Positions 23,083 to 31,627 of a stretch of 39,059 nt of DNA are shown here, piece by piece. Origin of the DNA: JABHCC01 sp034658635 (GTDB taxonomy: Bacteria > Bacteroidota > Bacteroidia > Bacteroidales > UBA12481); NCBI GenBank assembly GCA_034658635.1, contig JAYEFL010000136.1, forward strand, positions 1-39,059, in the 5' to 3' direction. Every line of letters begins with the position of its first letter. The first letter of the stretch is position 1. The notes under the pieces were generated by a model, which searched no databases, was not told the DNA's origin, and saw only the letters and a program-made list of their open reading frames with translations. A program made the translations under genes and the position numbers.

Positions 23083-23832
23083 ATGAATTATTCAGTAATA
23101 GTTATCGATGACGAACAGCCTGCGCGAGATATTATCAGAAGTTATTTATCTGACCACGAAGATTTTAAACTGATTGCTGAATGTTCAAATGGGTTTGAAG
23201 GACTAAAACTTATCCAAGAGCACAAACCTGATCTGATTTTTCTGGACGTACAAATGCCCAAAATAACAGGGTTTGAAATGCTGGAGCTTCTTGACCATTT
23301 TCCTGCAATAATATTTTCAACGGCTTTTGATGAGTACGCGATTAAGGCTTTCGACATGAGTGCTGTTGATTACCTTTTGAAGCCATATAGCCAGGTTCGG
23401 TTTAATCAGGCTGTTGAAAAGGCTCTGTTGAGACTTAAAGAGAATAAATCCGATGAAGAAACGATCGGGAATCTTGTTGGATCTGAATACTTGACCAGCG
23501 AAGCAATTAATAGGATTGTGGTTAAGACTGGTTCCAAAATAAAAGTAATCCCCATAGATCAAATTGAATATTTCGAGGCTGATGATGACTATGTTACGAT
23601 ATATACACCTGAGGGTAGGTTCCTTAAACAGCAAACAATGAAGTATCTGGAAGCTAACCTTGATAGCAGGGAGTTTATCCGCATTCATCGTTCTTTTATT
23701 GTGCGCCTGAATCAAATTGTTCAGATCGAACCCTACGAGAAAGAGTCAAAAGTAGTTATACTTAAGAACGGAAAGAAGATTAAAGTAAGCAAATCTGGTC
23801 TTAAAGTTTTGAAGGGGGCACTGGGTTTGTAA
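23083..23832 (+). CDS. LytTR-family response regulator
   Basis: 249 residues starting at the ATG at 23083, one base after the kinase stop; a frame opening 45 bp upstream lies inside the kinase gene. The receiver domain has the acidic pair DDEQPARD, the phosphoacceptor Asp55 in IFLDVQMPKITG and the lysine in VDYLLKPYS. A C-terminal LytTR DNA-binding domain follows, with YFEADDDYVTIYT and FIRIHRSFIVRLNQI. It is the cognate output of the LytS-type kinase. LytTR regulators bind pairs of short direct repeats; I could not identify such a site here. Likely targets concern the envelope. Confidence 0.95.
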   Translation: MNYSVIVIDDEQPARDIIRSYLSDHEDFKLIAECSNGFEGLKLIQEHKPDLIFLDVQMPKITGFEMLELLDHFPAIIFSTAFDEYAIKAFDMSAVDYLLKPYSQVRFNQAVEKALLRLKENKSDEETIGNLVGSEYLTSEAINRIVVKTGSKIKVIPIDQIEYFEADDDYVTIYTPEGRFLKQQTMKYLEANLDSREFIRIHRSFIVRLNQIVQIEPYEKESKVVILKNGKKIKVSKSGLKVLKGALGL

Positions 23833-23859
23833 ATATTTCGTCTTTCGTCATTCGTTCTC

Positions 23860-23901
23860 CATTCTCCATTCTCCATTCTGCATTCTCCATTCTCCATTCT
23901 G
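23860..23901. repeat. Heptamer array, six copies of CATTCT(C/G)
   Basis: Six uninterrupted CATTCTC or CATTCTG heptamers form two identical 21-bp triplets (C, C, G endings), with degenerate copies on either side (23849-23859 and 23902-23906). It lies in the 147-bp gap between the LytTR regulator and the RprX-like kinase, 79 bp before the kinase start. Confidence 0.85.
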
Positions 23902-23967
23902 CAATCATAAAGAGGTGCCTTTTCTGTTAACGATTGTTAATGCGGTTTTATTCCCTTTGAAATCTAC

Positions 23968-23975
23968 TATTTTTG
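23968..23975 (+). promoter_or_regulatory. -7-like box four bases before the kinase start
   Basis: TATTTTTG is a perfect TAnnTTTG. Transcription from it would start at about 23980, which is the first base of the kinase GTG, so the mRNA would be leaderless. The -33 position reads TTT instead of TTG. It may also be chance in AT-rich DNA. Confidence 0.35.
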
Positions 23976-23979
23976 AGTT

Positions 23980-25428
23980 GTGAAGAAGAATATTCGATAC
24001 ATTCTGTTGACAATGACAGTGGCAATTGTTGGAATTTTAATATTCCAAACATATTGGATATCAAGCACCTATGATGTTGCGTCACATGCTTTTGAGCTGG
24101 AGGTTAATTCAGCACTGGAACAGGTTCTAAGTGAGGAAATTACTAATAAAACTCTAAAACAATTTTTTGGTGTTCGTTCTACTGGTTTTGACTCTTTTCA
24201 TTTTGAGTTGGATTATCAGGAATTCAAAAGGCAGGAACTATGGATAAATCAGGTCGATGAAACCCCGGATAGTATGATTTTAGTTTCCAAGAGTCAGATT
24301 GAAGATTGGGATAACAAATCAGCTCTTCCTCAAAGACCTGACACATTTTCAATTAGGCCAGATGATTTCATGGCAGTTTTTGGCGATGTGTTTATTAGTT
24401 TGCTAAGTAGTGAACCTGATTTAGATGAGATCTGTGAAAATTACGCTCATGAGCTCAAAATAAGGGGAATAGAGCTTCCTTTTGAATTGGCTTATGTTAC
24501 TCAAAGCAGAATAATTCAAATGACCGGTGAGGATTCGCAGAGTTTTAACAACTCACAGGCTATTCAAAGATTACCAGGCAAACAGAATTCTGGTGAAGTG
24601 ATTATGGCTTACTTTCCAAAAATTTCTTCCTACCTGCTCAAAAGGATGTGGTTAACTATTCTTGGCTCATTGCTTTTAGTTAGTCTGATCGCCGGTAGCT
24701 TTATACTGATGTTTCAAACAATTATGAAGCAAAAGAAAGTTTCTGAGGTGAAAAATGATTTTATTAGTAATATGACCCATGAGTTTAAAACTCCTATTGC
24801 AACCGTGTCAGCAGCAATGGAAGCACTGGTGAGTTTTGACGCATTGGAAGACAAAGATCGTAGCCATAAGTATATCGATATTTCCAGAAAGGAAATGCAC
24901 CGTCTTTCAGGTTTGGTTGAAAAAGTGTTAAGTCTGAGTGTTTTTGAAGAAAAGAAAATCAATCTCATCAAAGATACTTTTGATTTATGTAAATTGCTTC
25001 ATGAAACCTCTCAGCAATATATCCTTAAAGGTGGTGGCAGAGTGGTTGTTAACTATGATCCGTCTGGATCTGCATATATTTACGCAGATAAACTGCATTT
25101 TCAGAATGTGATTAATAATTTGCTGGATAACGCAGTGAAATATTCTCATGAGGAGGTAATCATCGATGCTAAATGTCAGCGGGAAGGAGATTTTATTGTA
25201 GTCCAGGTAAAAGATAATGGTATGGGAATCTCTAAAGAACACCAAAAACATATTTTTGAAAAGTTCTTTAGAGTTCCAACAGGTGACCTCCACGGAGTGA
25301 AGGGATTTGGGTTAGGACTCAATTATGTGAAGCATATTGTTGAGATGCATGGAGGTACAATAGGAGTAAAAAGCCAAGCAGGAATGGGATCAGAATTTAC
25401 AATTGCAATACCCGATATTCATGATTAA
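23980..25428 (+). CDS. RprX-like transmembrane sensor histidine kinase
   Basis: 482 residues from GTG 23980 (MKKNIRYILLTMTVAIVGIL matches the family opening). Two membrane helices (about 8-27 and 224-245) frame a periplasmic domain of some 195 residues with no recognised fold. There is no HAMP domain; a short linker leads to the H-box with His267 (KNDFISNMTHEFKTPIATV). The ATPase domain shows NLLDNAVKYS, VKDNGMGI, FEKFFRV and GFGLGLNYVKHIVEMHGG. It resembles the Bacteroides RprX group. Its last eight bases overlap the regulator gene, so the two are co-translated. Confidence 0.94.
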   Translation: MKKNIRYILLTMTVAIVGILIFQTYWISSTYDVASHAFELEVNSALEQVLSEEITNKTLKQFFGVRSTGFDSFHFELDYQEFKRQELWINQVDETPDSMILVSKSQIEDWDNKSALPQRPDTFSIRPDDFMAVFGDVFISLLSSEPDLDEICENYAHELKIRGIELPFELAYVTQSRIIQMTGEDSQSFNNSQAIQRLPGKQNSGEVIMAYFPKISSYLLKRMWLTILGSLLLVSLIAGSFILMFQTIMKQKKVSEVKNDFISNMTHEFKTPIATVSAAMEALVSFDALEDKDRSHKYIDISRKEMHRLSGLVEKVLSLSVFEEKKINLIKDTFDLCKLLHETSQQYILKGGGRVVVNYDPSGSAYIYADKLHFQNVINNLLDNAVKYSHEEVIIDAKCQREGDFIVVQVKDNGMGISKEHQKHIFEKFFRVPTGDLHGVKGFGLGLNYVKHIVEMHGGTIGVKSQAGMGSEFTIAIPDIHD

Positions 25429-26110
25429 GAATAGGATACTTTTTGTTGAAGACGAGCAATCTTTAGGAATGATTGTTAAAGAGAGTCTTGAAGTCAGAGG
25501 CTTTGAAGTGCAATATTGTCAGGATGGAAAAGCCGGACTCAGAGCTTTTAAGGAATTTAATCCTGATATTTGCTTATTGGATATAATGATGCCGATAAAA
25601 GATGGTTATACTCTGGCTAAGGATATTAGAAAAATAGATCAGAATGTTCCTATAATTTTTCTTACAGCGAGGTCGCAATCCTCCGATGTTGTTAAAGGTT
25701 TCGAAATGGGTGCAAACGATTACATAAAAAAGCCATTCAGCATGGAGGAGTTGATTGTAAGAGTCAAAGCCAGGTTAAGTGATTCCAGCGGAATGTCTGA
25801 TTTGGATTCTGATCAAATAAGTTTTACTGTTGGCACTTATAGCTTTGAATACAACAGGCAAACACTGGAGTTTCATAGTGAGGTAAGAAAACTGACTCAT
25901 CGTGAAGCCGAAATACTTCGTTTGCTTTGTTTGAGCAAGAATAAGGTGCTGGAAAGAAAACAGGTTTTAGATAGATTGTGGGGTGATGACAACTTTTTTA
26001 ATGCAAGAAGCATGGATGTATTCATCACCAAGCTCAGAAAATATCTGAAAAATGATCCAAATGTCGAAATTCTAAACGTACGAGGAATAGGCTATAAGCT
26101 TATCTTCTAG
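25421..26110 (+). CDS. OmpR-family response regulator (RprY-like)
   Basis: 229 residues from the ATG at 25421, which overlaps the kinase stop (ATGATTAA). The receiver domain contains VEDEQSLG, phosphoacceptor Asp54 in ICLLDIMMPIKDG, FLTARSQ and the lysine in NDYIKKPFS. The C-terminal winged helix follows with LTHREAEILRLLCLSKNK, RLWGDDNFFNARSMDVFITKLRKYL and RGIGYKLIF. It should be phosphorylated by the kinase just upstream. In Bacteroides, RprY is linked to oxidative and envelope stress; here that is only by analogy. The next gene starts 25 bp later on the same strand. Confidence 0.95.
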   Translation: MIKNRILFVEDEQSLGMIVKESLEVRGFEVQYCQDGKAGLRAFKEFNPDICLLDIMMPIKDGYTLAKDIRKIDQNVPIIFLTARSQSSDVVKGFEMGANDYIKKPFSMEELIVRVKARLSDSSGMSDLDSDQISFTVGTYSFEYNRQTLEFHSEVRKLTHREAEILRLLCLSKNKVLERKQVLDRLWGDDNFFNARSMDVFITKLRKYLKNDPNVEILNVRGIGYKLIF

Positions 26111-26135
26111 CTTTTTTAACACAATACCATATATT

Positions 26136-28835
26136 ATGAAATATTCTATTCTAGTACTACTCTTCACAATTGGCATGTTTGCTGCTCATGGTCAGAATCC
26201 TGACTATTTTCCAACTAAATCAAAATCCGAGGCATATTCCGCTCTGGATTTGATAAAACAATATGATCTGTCGGCCTCACAGGAAGGAATGCAAGACCGG
26301 AAAGGCTGGAAAGCCTATGCGAGATGGATTGAGTTTACCAGAGAGCGTCTGAACCCTGGTGGGGTAATGGCTGATCACAGTATTTTTTTGGAAGAGGCCA
26401 TTAGGATTGCAGAAGAAAAAAATGCAATAGCTGCTCTGAAAACTGGATTGGCATGGTCGCCAGTTGGGCCTTTTGAGATGCCTGGTACTTATAGTTCTAA
26501 TCCCTCATACGGTATGGGCAGAATCAATTGTATCACGTTTCATCCAACTGATCCAAATACTTATTGGATTGGTGTAGCACAGGGAGGAGTGTGGAAAACC
26601 ACAAATGGTGGTGAAAATTATATTCCATTAACTGATAATTTGCCCATCCTGAGAATATCAGATATTGCCGTTGATCGTCAGAATCCCGATGTTATGTACA
26701 TTTCAGCCTGTGATTATGCTTACATTGGTGTGGCACTGAATACGGATGGAAGAAAACGACACTCTCATTACGGACTGGGTGTTTATAAAACTACAGATGG
26801 TGGCCTTAACTGGGAGCCAACCGGACTAACATTCAATCAGGAAGAATTGGATGTTACTCTTATTCGAAAAATCGTTATATCACCTGATAATTCAGATATT
26901 CTACTGGCTGCAGGGGTCTCTGGTATCTATAAATCAACTGATGCCGGAGTTTCCTGGAACAGGTTGAGAGATGATCTTATCTGGGATTTTGAACAGGACT
27001 TAACTGATGGAAATTTGATTTATGCAACTTCAGGATATGTTCGGACCCTGGGAAAAGGTCAGGCATCATTATTGAAAAGTACTGATTTTGGGGACTCCTG
27101 GACTGAATTATATCCGGATTTTCCGGGTGATAAAAGTATTTCCCGAGTCGAGATTGGTTTAACATCAGAAACACAAGACTACATTTACCTGCTTGCTTCA
27201 GACCTCAACGGTGGTTTCTACGGTTTTTATCAGAGCACAGACGGTGGTGCTACCTGGCAAACAAAAATGGATTACACTTCAGGGATTAATATTCTGGCCT
27301 GGTCAACAACTGGTTCAGGAAGTGGAGGACAAGGATGGTATGATCTTGCAATTATGGTTGATCCTAAAGACAAAGAAAGAGTGTTCATTGGCGGAATTAA
27401 TATGTGGGGAACTGACAATGGAGGAACCACATGGAGCCCTTGCTCATACTGGGTAATGTCGAATGGATTTACATTACATGCTGATCATCATCAGTATCGG
27501 TATAATCCGGTAGATCAAAAATATTATGCTTGCCACGATGGTGGAGTAGCACGTACTTCTGAAATAGTTTTTGGAGCAGATGGTACAGGAAAATGGAATA
27601 CAAACTGGGAAGAGAAATCCAATGGCATGGCTATTACCTCATTTTATCGCCTCGGACTGTCTGAGATGTTCCCGGGATATGTCATTGCAGGAGCACAGGA
27701 TAACTCTACTTTCTACAACCAGAATGGTGATTGGGTGAATATTATCGGAGGAGATGGTATGGAAGCCATGATTCATCCTGATAATCCTCAAATAATTTAT
27801 GGATCATCTCAATATGGTTCTTGGTCGAGATCAACTGATGGTGGAAGATCTTTCAGAGGCATAAGACCAAGCTATCAGGAAAATGGTGGCTGGACAACAC
27901 CCATGGTTATGAACCCAAATAATCCTGAAGAAATTTATACTGGCTATGGAAACGTCTGGAAATCATCTAATCAGGGTGATGACTGGCAGAAAATATCAAA
28001 TTTTCCAGTAATCAGTGGATATGGTAAGCCGGCAGTAATATCAGCCTTATCCATTTGTCCAACAGATCCAAAACATATTTATATTGGTAAACGACCTGCT
28101 TTAGGCTATTCCACTACCTCCAGTTTTTGGAAGACTCACGATGGCAGTCATTGGGAAAATGTTACTGAAGGTTTACCTGAGGGACTTTATTTTTCTTACA
28201 TCGCTGTAGATGACGATGATCCAATGAGTGTTTGGGTTACTTGCAGTGGATTTCTTGATGGGCACAAAGTCTTTCATTCATCTGATGGTGGAGCAAATTG
28301 GGACAATGTTTCCTGGGATCTGCCAAATATCCCGGTTAACACTATTGTTCATCAGAATGGTTCAGACAAGAACATTATATACATAGGTACTGATGCTGGT
28401 ATTTATTATTCTTGGGATGGTTGGGATCACTGGGAATTACATAGTACAGACCTACCGAATGTTGTTGTGAGTGAATTGGAAATCCATTACCCTTCACGTA
28501 AAATTCATGCCGCTACTTTTGGTCGTGGTATCTGGATGGCTGATCTTGCTTCTCCCTTGAGCAGCCTTGAGGAAGCTAATCCAAGCTTATCCAGACTGGA
28601 GGTTTATCCAAATCCTTCAAATAGTGCTTTTACAGTTAGTTTTTCAGGACTTCCTTCTGGAGAATTTGTCATAGAAATTGTGGATATTCAGGGTAGGGAG
28701 GTTTATTCTTCTACGCCCGCATATTCTGATGGTTCAAGTCAAACTGTTTTGGAACCCAATCTGAACCCAGGGGTATATTTTGTCAGGGTTTGGACTGGTC
28801 ATACTCTTCGCACTGCCAGGATTCTAATTAATTAA
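26136..28835 (+). CDS. Secreted BNR/sortilin-type beta-propeller protein with T9SS sorting domain
   Basis: 899 residues with signal peptide MKYSILVLLFTIGMFAAHGQ. The body contains at least eight Asp-box repeats of the S/T-x-D-x-G-x-x-W type (TTNGGENYI, TTDGGLNWE, STDAGVSWN, STDFGDSWT, STDGGATWQ, STDGGRSFR, SSNQGDDWQ, SSDGGANWD), so it is a VPS10/sortilin-like or sialidase-like propeller. No sialidase RIP motif or catalytic triad stands out, and the role is more likely binding than hydrolysis. The last 75 residues are a T9SS type A domain (LEVYPNPSNSAFTVSFSG, IVDIQGREVY, LNPGVYFVRV). It is therefore a surface or secreted protein. It lies directly after the RprY-like gene. Confidence 0.9.
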   Translation: MKYSILVLLFTIGMFAAHGQNPDYFPTKSKSEAYSALDLIKQYDLSASQEGMQDRKGWKAYARWIEFTRERLNPGGVMADHSIFLEEAIRIAEEKNAIAALKTGLAWSPVGPFEMPGTYSSNPSYGMGRINCITFHPTDPNTYWIGVAQGGVWKTTNGGENYIPLTDNLPILRISDIAVDRQNPDVMYISACDYAYIGVALNTDGRKRHSHYGLGVYKTTDGGLNWEPTGLTFNQEELDVTLIRKIVISPDNSDILLAAGVSGIYKSTDAGVSWNRLRDDLIWDFEQDLTDGNLIYATSGYVRTLGKGQASLLKSTDFGDSWTELYPDFPGDKSISRVEIGLTSETQDYIYLLASDLNGGFYGFYQSTDGGATWQTKMDYTSGINILAWSTTGSGSGGQGWYDLAIMVDPKDKERVFIGGINMWGTDNGGTTWSPCSYWVMSNGFTLHADHHQYRYNPVDQKYYACHDGGVARTSEIVFGADGTGKWNTNWEEKSNGMAITSFYRLGLSEMFPGYVIAGAQDNSTFYNQNGDWVNIIGGDGMEAMIHPDNPQIIYGSSQYGSWSRSTDGGRSFRGIRPSYQENGGWTTPMVMNPNNPEEIYTGYGNVWKSSNQGDDWQKISNFPVISGYGKPAVISALSICPTDPKHIYIGKRPALGYSTTSSFWKTHDGSHWENVTEGLPEGLYFSYIAVDDDDPMSVWVTCSGFLDGHKVFHSSDGGANWDNVSWDLPNIPVNTIVHQNGSDKNIIYIGTDAGIYYSWDGWDHWELHSTDLPNVVVSELEIHYPSRKIHAATFGRGIWMADLASPLSSLEEANPSLSRLEVYPNPSNSAFTVSFSGLPSGEFVIEIVDIQGREVYSSTPAYSDGSSQTVLEPNLNPGVYFVRVWTGHTLRTARILIN

Positions 28836-28862
28836 TTAATTAGGTAATTATTCTTTTTACAA

Positions 28863-28870
28863 TACATTTG
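28863..28870 (+). promoter_or_regulatory. -7 box upstream of the TlpA-like gene
   Basis: TACATTTG matches TAnnTTTG and predicts a start near 28875, 23 nt before the ATG at 28898. The -33 position is unclear. Confidence 0.45.
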
Positions 28871-28897
28871 TTCTTTATTTACCAACAAACCTTTGTC

Positions 28898-30271
28898 ATG
28901 AAAAAGCTTTTTGTAGCACTTTTATTGCTGCCCTTTTTTGTCGCCTGTAATCAGGAGGAAACCGGGACTAAGATTACCGGGATTTTTGATAATCTTGAAG
29001 CAGGCCTGTTTATTATGGGTGATCCTGGTGGCTCGCGCGATACAGTACTCCTGAACGAAGATAATTCATTTGAGTATACTTATTCAGAAATTGAGAAGCC
29101 TGGTAATTATTACATTATCAGCGAAAAAGACTATGCTCTAATGTATATTGCTCCGGGTATGCAGCTTGATATATACATAGACAAGGAGAATTTTATTGAG
29201 TCTTTGTTTTTTGCTGGCGCAGGTTCAGATATCAATAATTACATAGTTGATAAAACCCGAATTTCTAAACAAGCGGGTGCTGAAATTTACTCCAAAGATG
29301 CTGATGCATTCCGTACATATGCAGATTCACTTTTGGCTGTTCAACAGAGTTTGCTAAATGAGCAGCTTAAAGATGATATTGAGGATTCTTTCTGGCTACA
29401 GGAGGAAGGTGATTTGCTTTATGGTTGGGCTCAGAGTCTCTCAAATTATCCATCATATCATAAGTATTACGCTAAAGTCGAGAGTGTTGAATTGACAGAG
29501 AGTTTTAGCTCATATAAGGAGCAATTGGATATTAATAGTTCTAAATATCTGACATCTACAGCCTTTAAGAATTACGTCAGTTTAGAAGTTAGAGAAGCAT
29601 CAGGTGCAAAAGCAAAGGGTCTGGAAGATGTTAATACAGGTTTGCTGCGCCTGCAGACTGCTGTGGAAATGATTACTAATCAGGATGTGCTAAATGATTT
29701 TTTGGCATCTGCTGTTATGGGTCGCTTGCAATGGACTGCTTTGGATGAGCTTCAGGATGAAATTGATTTCTTAATTTCCAACTGTTCAGATACAACCAGG
29801 ATTGCTGAATTCTATGTAGAATATGAGGCATGGAAGAAGTTGGCAAAGGGACAACCAGCCTTTAATTTTGAAGGCCATGACCTTGAAGGGAATCTTGTGA
29901 AGTTCTCTGATTTCAAAGGGAAGTACGTGTATGTTGATGTTTGGGCAACATGGTGTGGCCCCTGCGTATATGAAATACCTTTTTTGAAAACTTTAGAGGC
30001 TGACTATCACGATAGAAATATTGTATTTATTTCATATTCTATTGATTCAGATAAAGATGCATGGTTGAAATATGTTCCTGAGAATGAGTTGGGTGGAGTT
30101 CAGATAATTGGTGAGAATGCCTGGCAGTCGAAACTTGCTAAGGAATTCAAGATAGTGGGAGTGCCTACCTTCATGTTCTTTGATCCTGATGGGAATATTA
30201 TCAATATTAAAATGACCCGTCCTTCCAACCAAAAAACAAGAGATTCATTTGACAGTTACAAGGATTTGTAA
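28898..30271 (+). CDS. TlpA-like thioredoxin-fold lipoprotein
   Basis: Start set at the ATG at 28898; an upstream in-frame ATG would precede the lipoprotein signal with polar residues. 457 residues: signal and lipobox MKKLFVALLLLPFFVACNQ with Cys17; a beta-rich N-terminal domain of the DUF4369 type (KITGIFDNLEAGLFIMGD, LNEDNSFEYTYSEI); a helical middle region of about 200 residues; and a thioredoxin domain with GQPAFNFEGHDLEGNLV and the active site VWATWCGPCVYEIPFL (Cys353, Cys356), plus the cis-proline in VGVPTFMFFDPDG. It is probably a membrane-bound periplasmic disulfide reductase of the TlpA/ResA type. Substrate is unknown. Confidence 0.93.
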   Translation: MKKLFVALLLLPFFVACNQEETGTKITGIFDNLEAGLFIMGDPGGSRDTVLLNEDNSFEYTYSEIEKPGNYYIISEKDYALMYIAPGMQLDIYIDKENFIESLFFAGAGSDINNYIVDKTRISKQAGAEIYSKDADAFRTYADSLLAVQQSLLNEQLKDDIEDSFWLQEEGDLLYGWAQSLSNYPSYHKYYAKVESVELTESFSSYKEQLDINSSKYLTSTAFKNYVSLEVREASGAKAKGLEDVNTGLLRLQTAVEMITNQDVLNDFLASAVMGRLQWTALDELQDEIDFLISNCSDTTRIAEFYVEYEAWKKLAKGQPAFNFEGHDLEGNLVKFSDFKGKYVYVDVWATWCGPCVYEIPFLKTLEADYHDRNIVFISYSIDSDKDAWLKYVPENELGGVQIIGENAWQSKLAKEFKIVGVPTFMFFDPDGNIINIKMTRPSNQKTRDSFDSYKDL

Positions 30272-30280
30272 AGCATTCTC

Positions 30281-30401
30281 GTAGGGGCCGATTCGTGAAT
30301 CGGCCCAAATCAACGTTGCAAATCGGCCCAAATCAACGTTGCAAATCGGCCCAAATCAACGTTGCAAATCGGCCCATACAACAATGCAAATCGGCCCCTA
30401 C
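30281..30401. repeat. REP-like palindrome enlarged by an internal 23-bp tandem array
   Basis: The element opens with a palindrome (GGGCCGATT CGTG AATCGGCCC, 30285-30306). Three identical 23-bp units (30301-30323, 30324-30346, 30347-30369) and one 22-bp variant (30370-30391) follow, each beginning CGGCCCA and ending GCAAAT. It closes with AATCGGCCCCTAC (30389-30401), the exact reverse complement of the opening GTAGGGGCCGATT (30281-30293). It fills the space between two convergent genes and contains the stop codon of the minus-strand one. Confidence 0.88.
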
Positions 30402-31627
30402 GACAATAATTCGTCATACATGGCGATGATATTTTCCGGGGGCACATCCGGAAGAATATTGTGAACGGTATTAAAAACAAAGCCACCTCCGGGCATAAAG
30501 ATATCCAGTCTTTTCTTCACTTGGTCTCTTACTTGCTGTGGAGTGCCATGATTTAATACTGTTCTTGTATCTATTCCTCCACCCCAGAAACAAATATCCT
30601 TTCCAAAATCCTTTTTTAATTGTTCCGGCTCCATTTGGTAGGAATTGGTCTGCACGGGATTGATAACCTCAAACCCAGCCTCGATCAAATCAGGAAGCAG
30701 TTGATATATAGATCCACATGAATGCAGGAAGGGGATCATCTGGCTATTCTTCTTTGTGAATTCACAAAGTTCTTTGTGCCTGGGTTTGAATAATTGCCGA
30801 TAAAATTCAGGTGCCATAAACGGACCGCTATCCATACCCAGATCATCGCCGAATTTCACAAAATCCACCACATCACCCAGGTATTGGCATACTTTTGAGA
30901 GGGAATTTAAATGCATTTCCATCAGTGCGTCCAGCAAACGCTCAACATTTATTGGATCTGCATAAACATCCATGAGAAAATTATCCATTCTCCGCAGAAA
31001 TGTTCCCCATTCGAACAAGTTGCAGCCCACTCCAATTATCAGAGCCCTGCCAGAAGTCTCGCGTAAGTGGATGGCTTTCTTTCGGAGTATATTCCAAAAA
31101 TCTGGATGGTCGATAGCATGCCAGGGAGGTGTGGGCATTGCAGCCCATAATACCCTCCCCATTTCCGTTTCCAGGTTATTGAAATTGTCAGGATACCCAT
31201 TTTGATATGGATAGTACGTTCCGTCGAAGAAATTTGCCCCCAGTGGTTTTCTGGCTATGAGTATATTGTCTTTATAAACCTCCCATGATCCATCTTCTTT
31301 TTTTTTCGGTTTGAACCATTCAGGATACCAGGCTTTTACATTTTCATTCAGCTCAAATTCATACCAATAATCAGGATCCTCGATTAATACTCTTCCTAGA
31401 TCAAGTACATCGACCCCAAATTTATCAAGGATATGATTTTCGGGTAAGGCCAGCTCCTGCACGGTATCATATATTTTTGTTTTACTGGAAGTTTCTCCCA
31501 GAAACCTATTCAGATTGTGGTAGGCGATAGCAGAAATTCCTGAACTTGGAGTTGCTCCAAGATCTATTGGTACCCGGTCTGGTTCTGTGTGCTTAACAGA
31601 CGCTAAGACTCGTTCCCTGCTTGTCAT
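30398..31627 (-). CDS. Uroporphyrinogen decarboxylase (URO-D) superfamily protein, methyltransferase-like
   Basis: 409 residues, longer than HemE (about 340-350). It opens MTSRERVLASVKHTEPDRVPIDLG, the URO-D superfamily start. The C-terminal part contains PFLHSCGSIYQLLPDLIEAG, whose H-x-C pair is the zinc-binding motif of the MtaA/CmuA-type corrinoid methyltransferases, then FWGGGIDT. It is therefore more likely a cobalamin-linked methyltransferase than the heme enzyme, but no corrinoid protein or methyltransferase partner is nearby and the substrate is unknown. The ATG overlaps the stop of the protease gene (ATGA). Its TAG stop at 30400-30398 lies inside the REP-like repeat. Confidence 0.88.
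   Translation of the reverse strand: MTSRERVLASVKHTEPDRVPIDLGATPSSGISAIAYHNLNRFLGETSSKTKIYDTVQELALPENHILDKFGVDVLDLGRVLIEDPDYWYEFELNENVKAWYPEWFKPKKKEDGSWEVYKDNILIARKPLGANFFDGTYYPYQNGYPDNFNNLETEMGRVLWAAMPTPPWHAIDHPDFWNILRKKAIHLRETSGRALIIGVGCNLFEWGTFLRRMDNFLMDVYADPINVERLLDALMEMHLNSLSKVCQYLGDVVDFVKFGDDLGMDSGPFMAPEFYRQLFKPRHKELCEFTKKNSQMIPFLHSCGSIYQLLPDLIEAGFEVINPVQTNSYQMEPEQLKKDFGKDICFWGGGIDTRTVLNHGTPQQVRDQVKKRLDIFMPGGGFVFNTVHNILPDVPPENIIAMYDELLS

Noticed and set aside
28825..28840. Four TAAT tetramers at the end of the BNR protein gene
   Set aside because: Too short and too AT-rich to call a functional repeat; no hairpin with a GC stem forms, so it is not a terminator.
30301..30391. Direct repeats resembling a small CRISPR array
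   Set aside because: The 23-bp units are contiguous with no unique spacers, and no cas gene is in the window.
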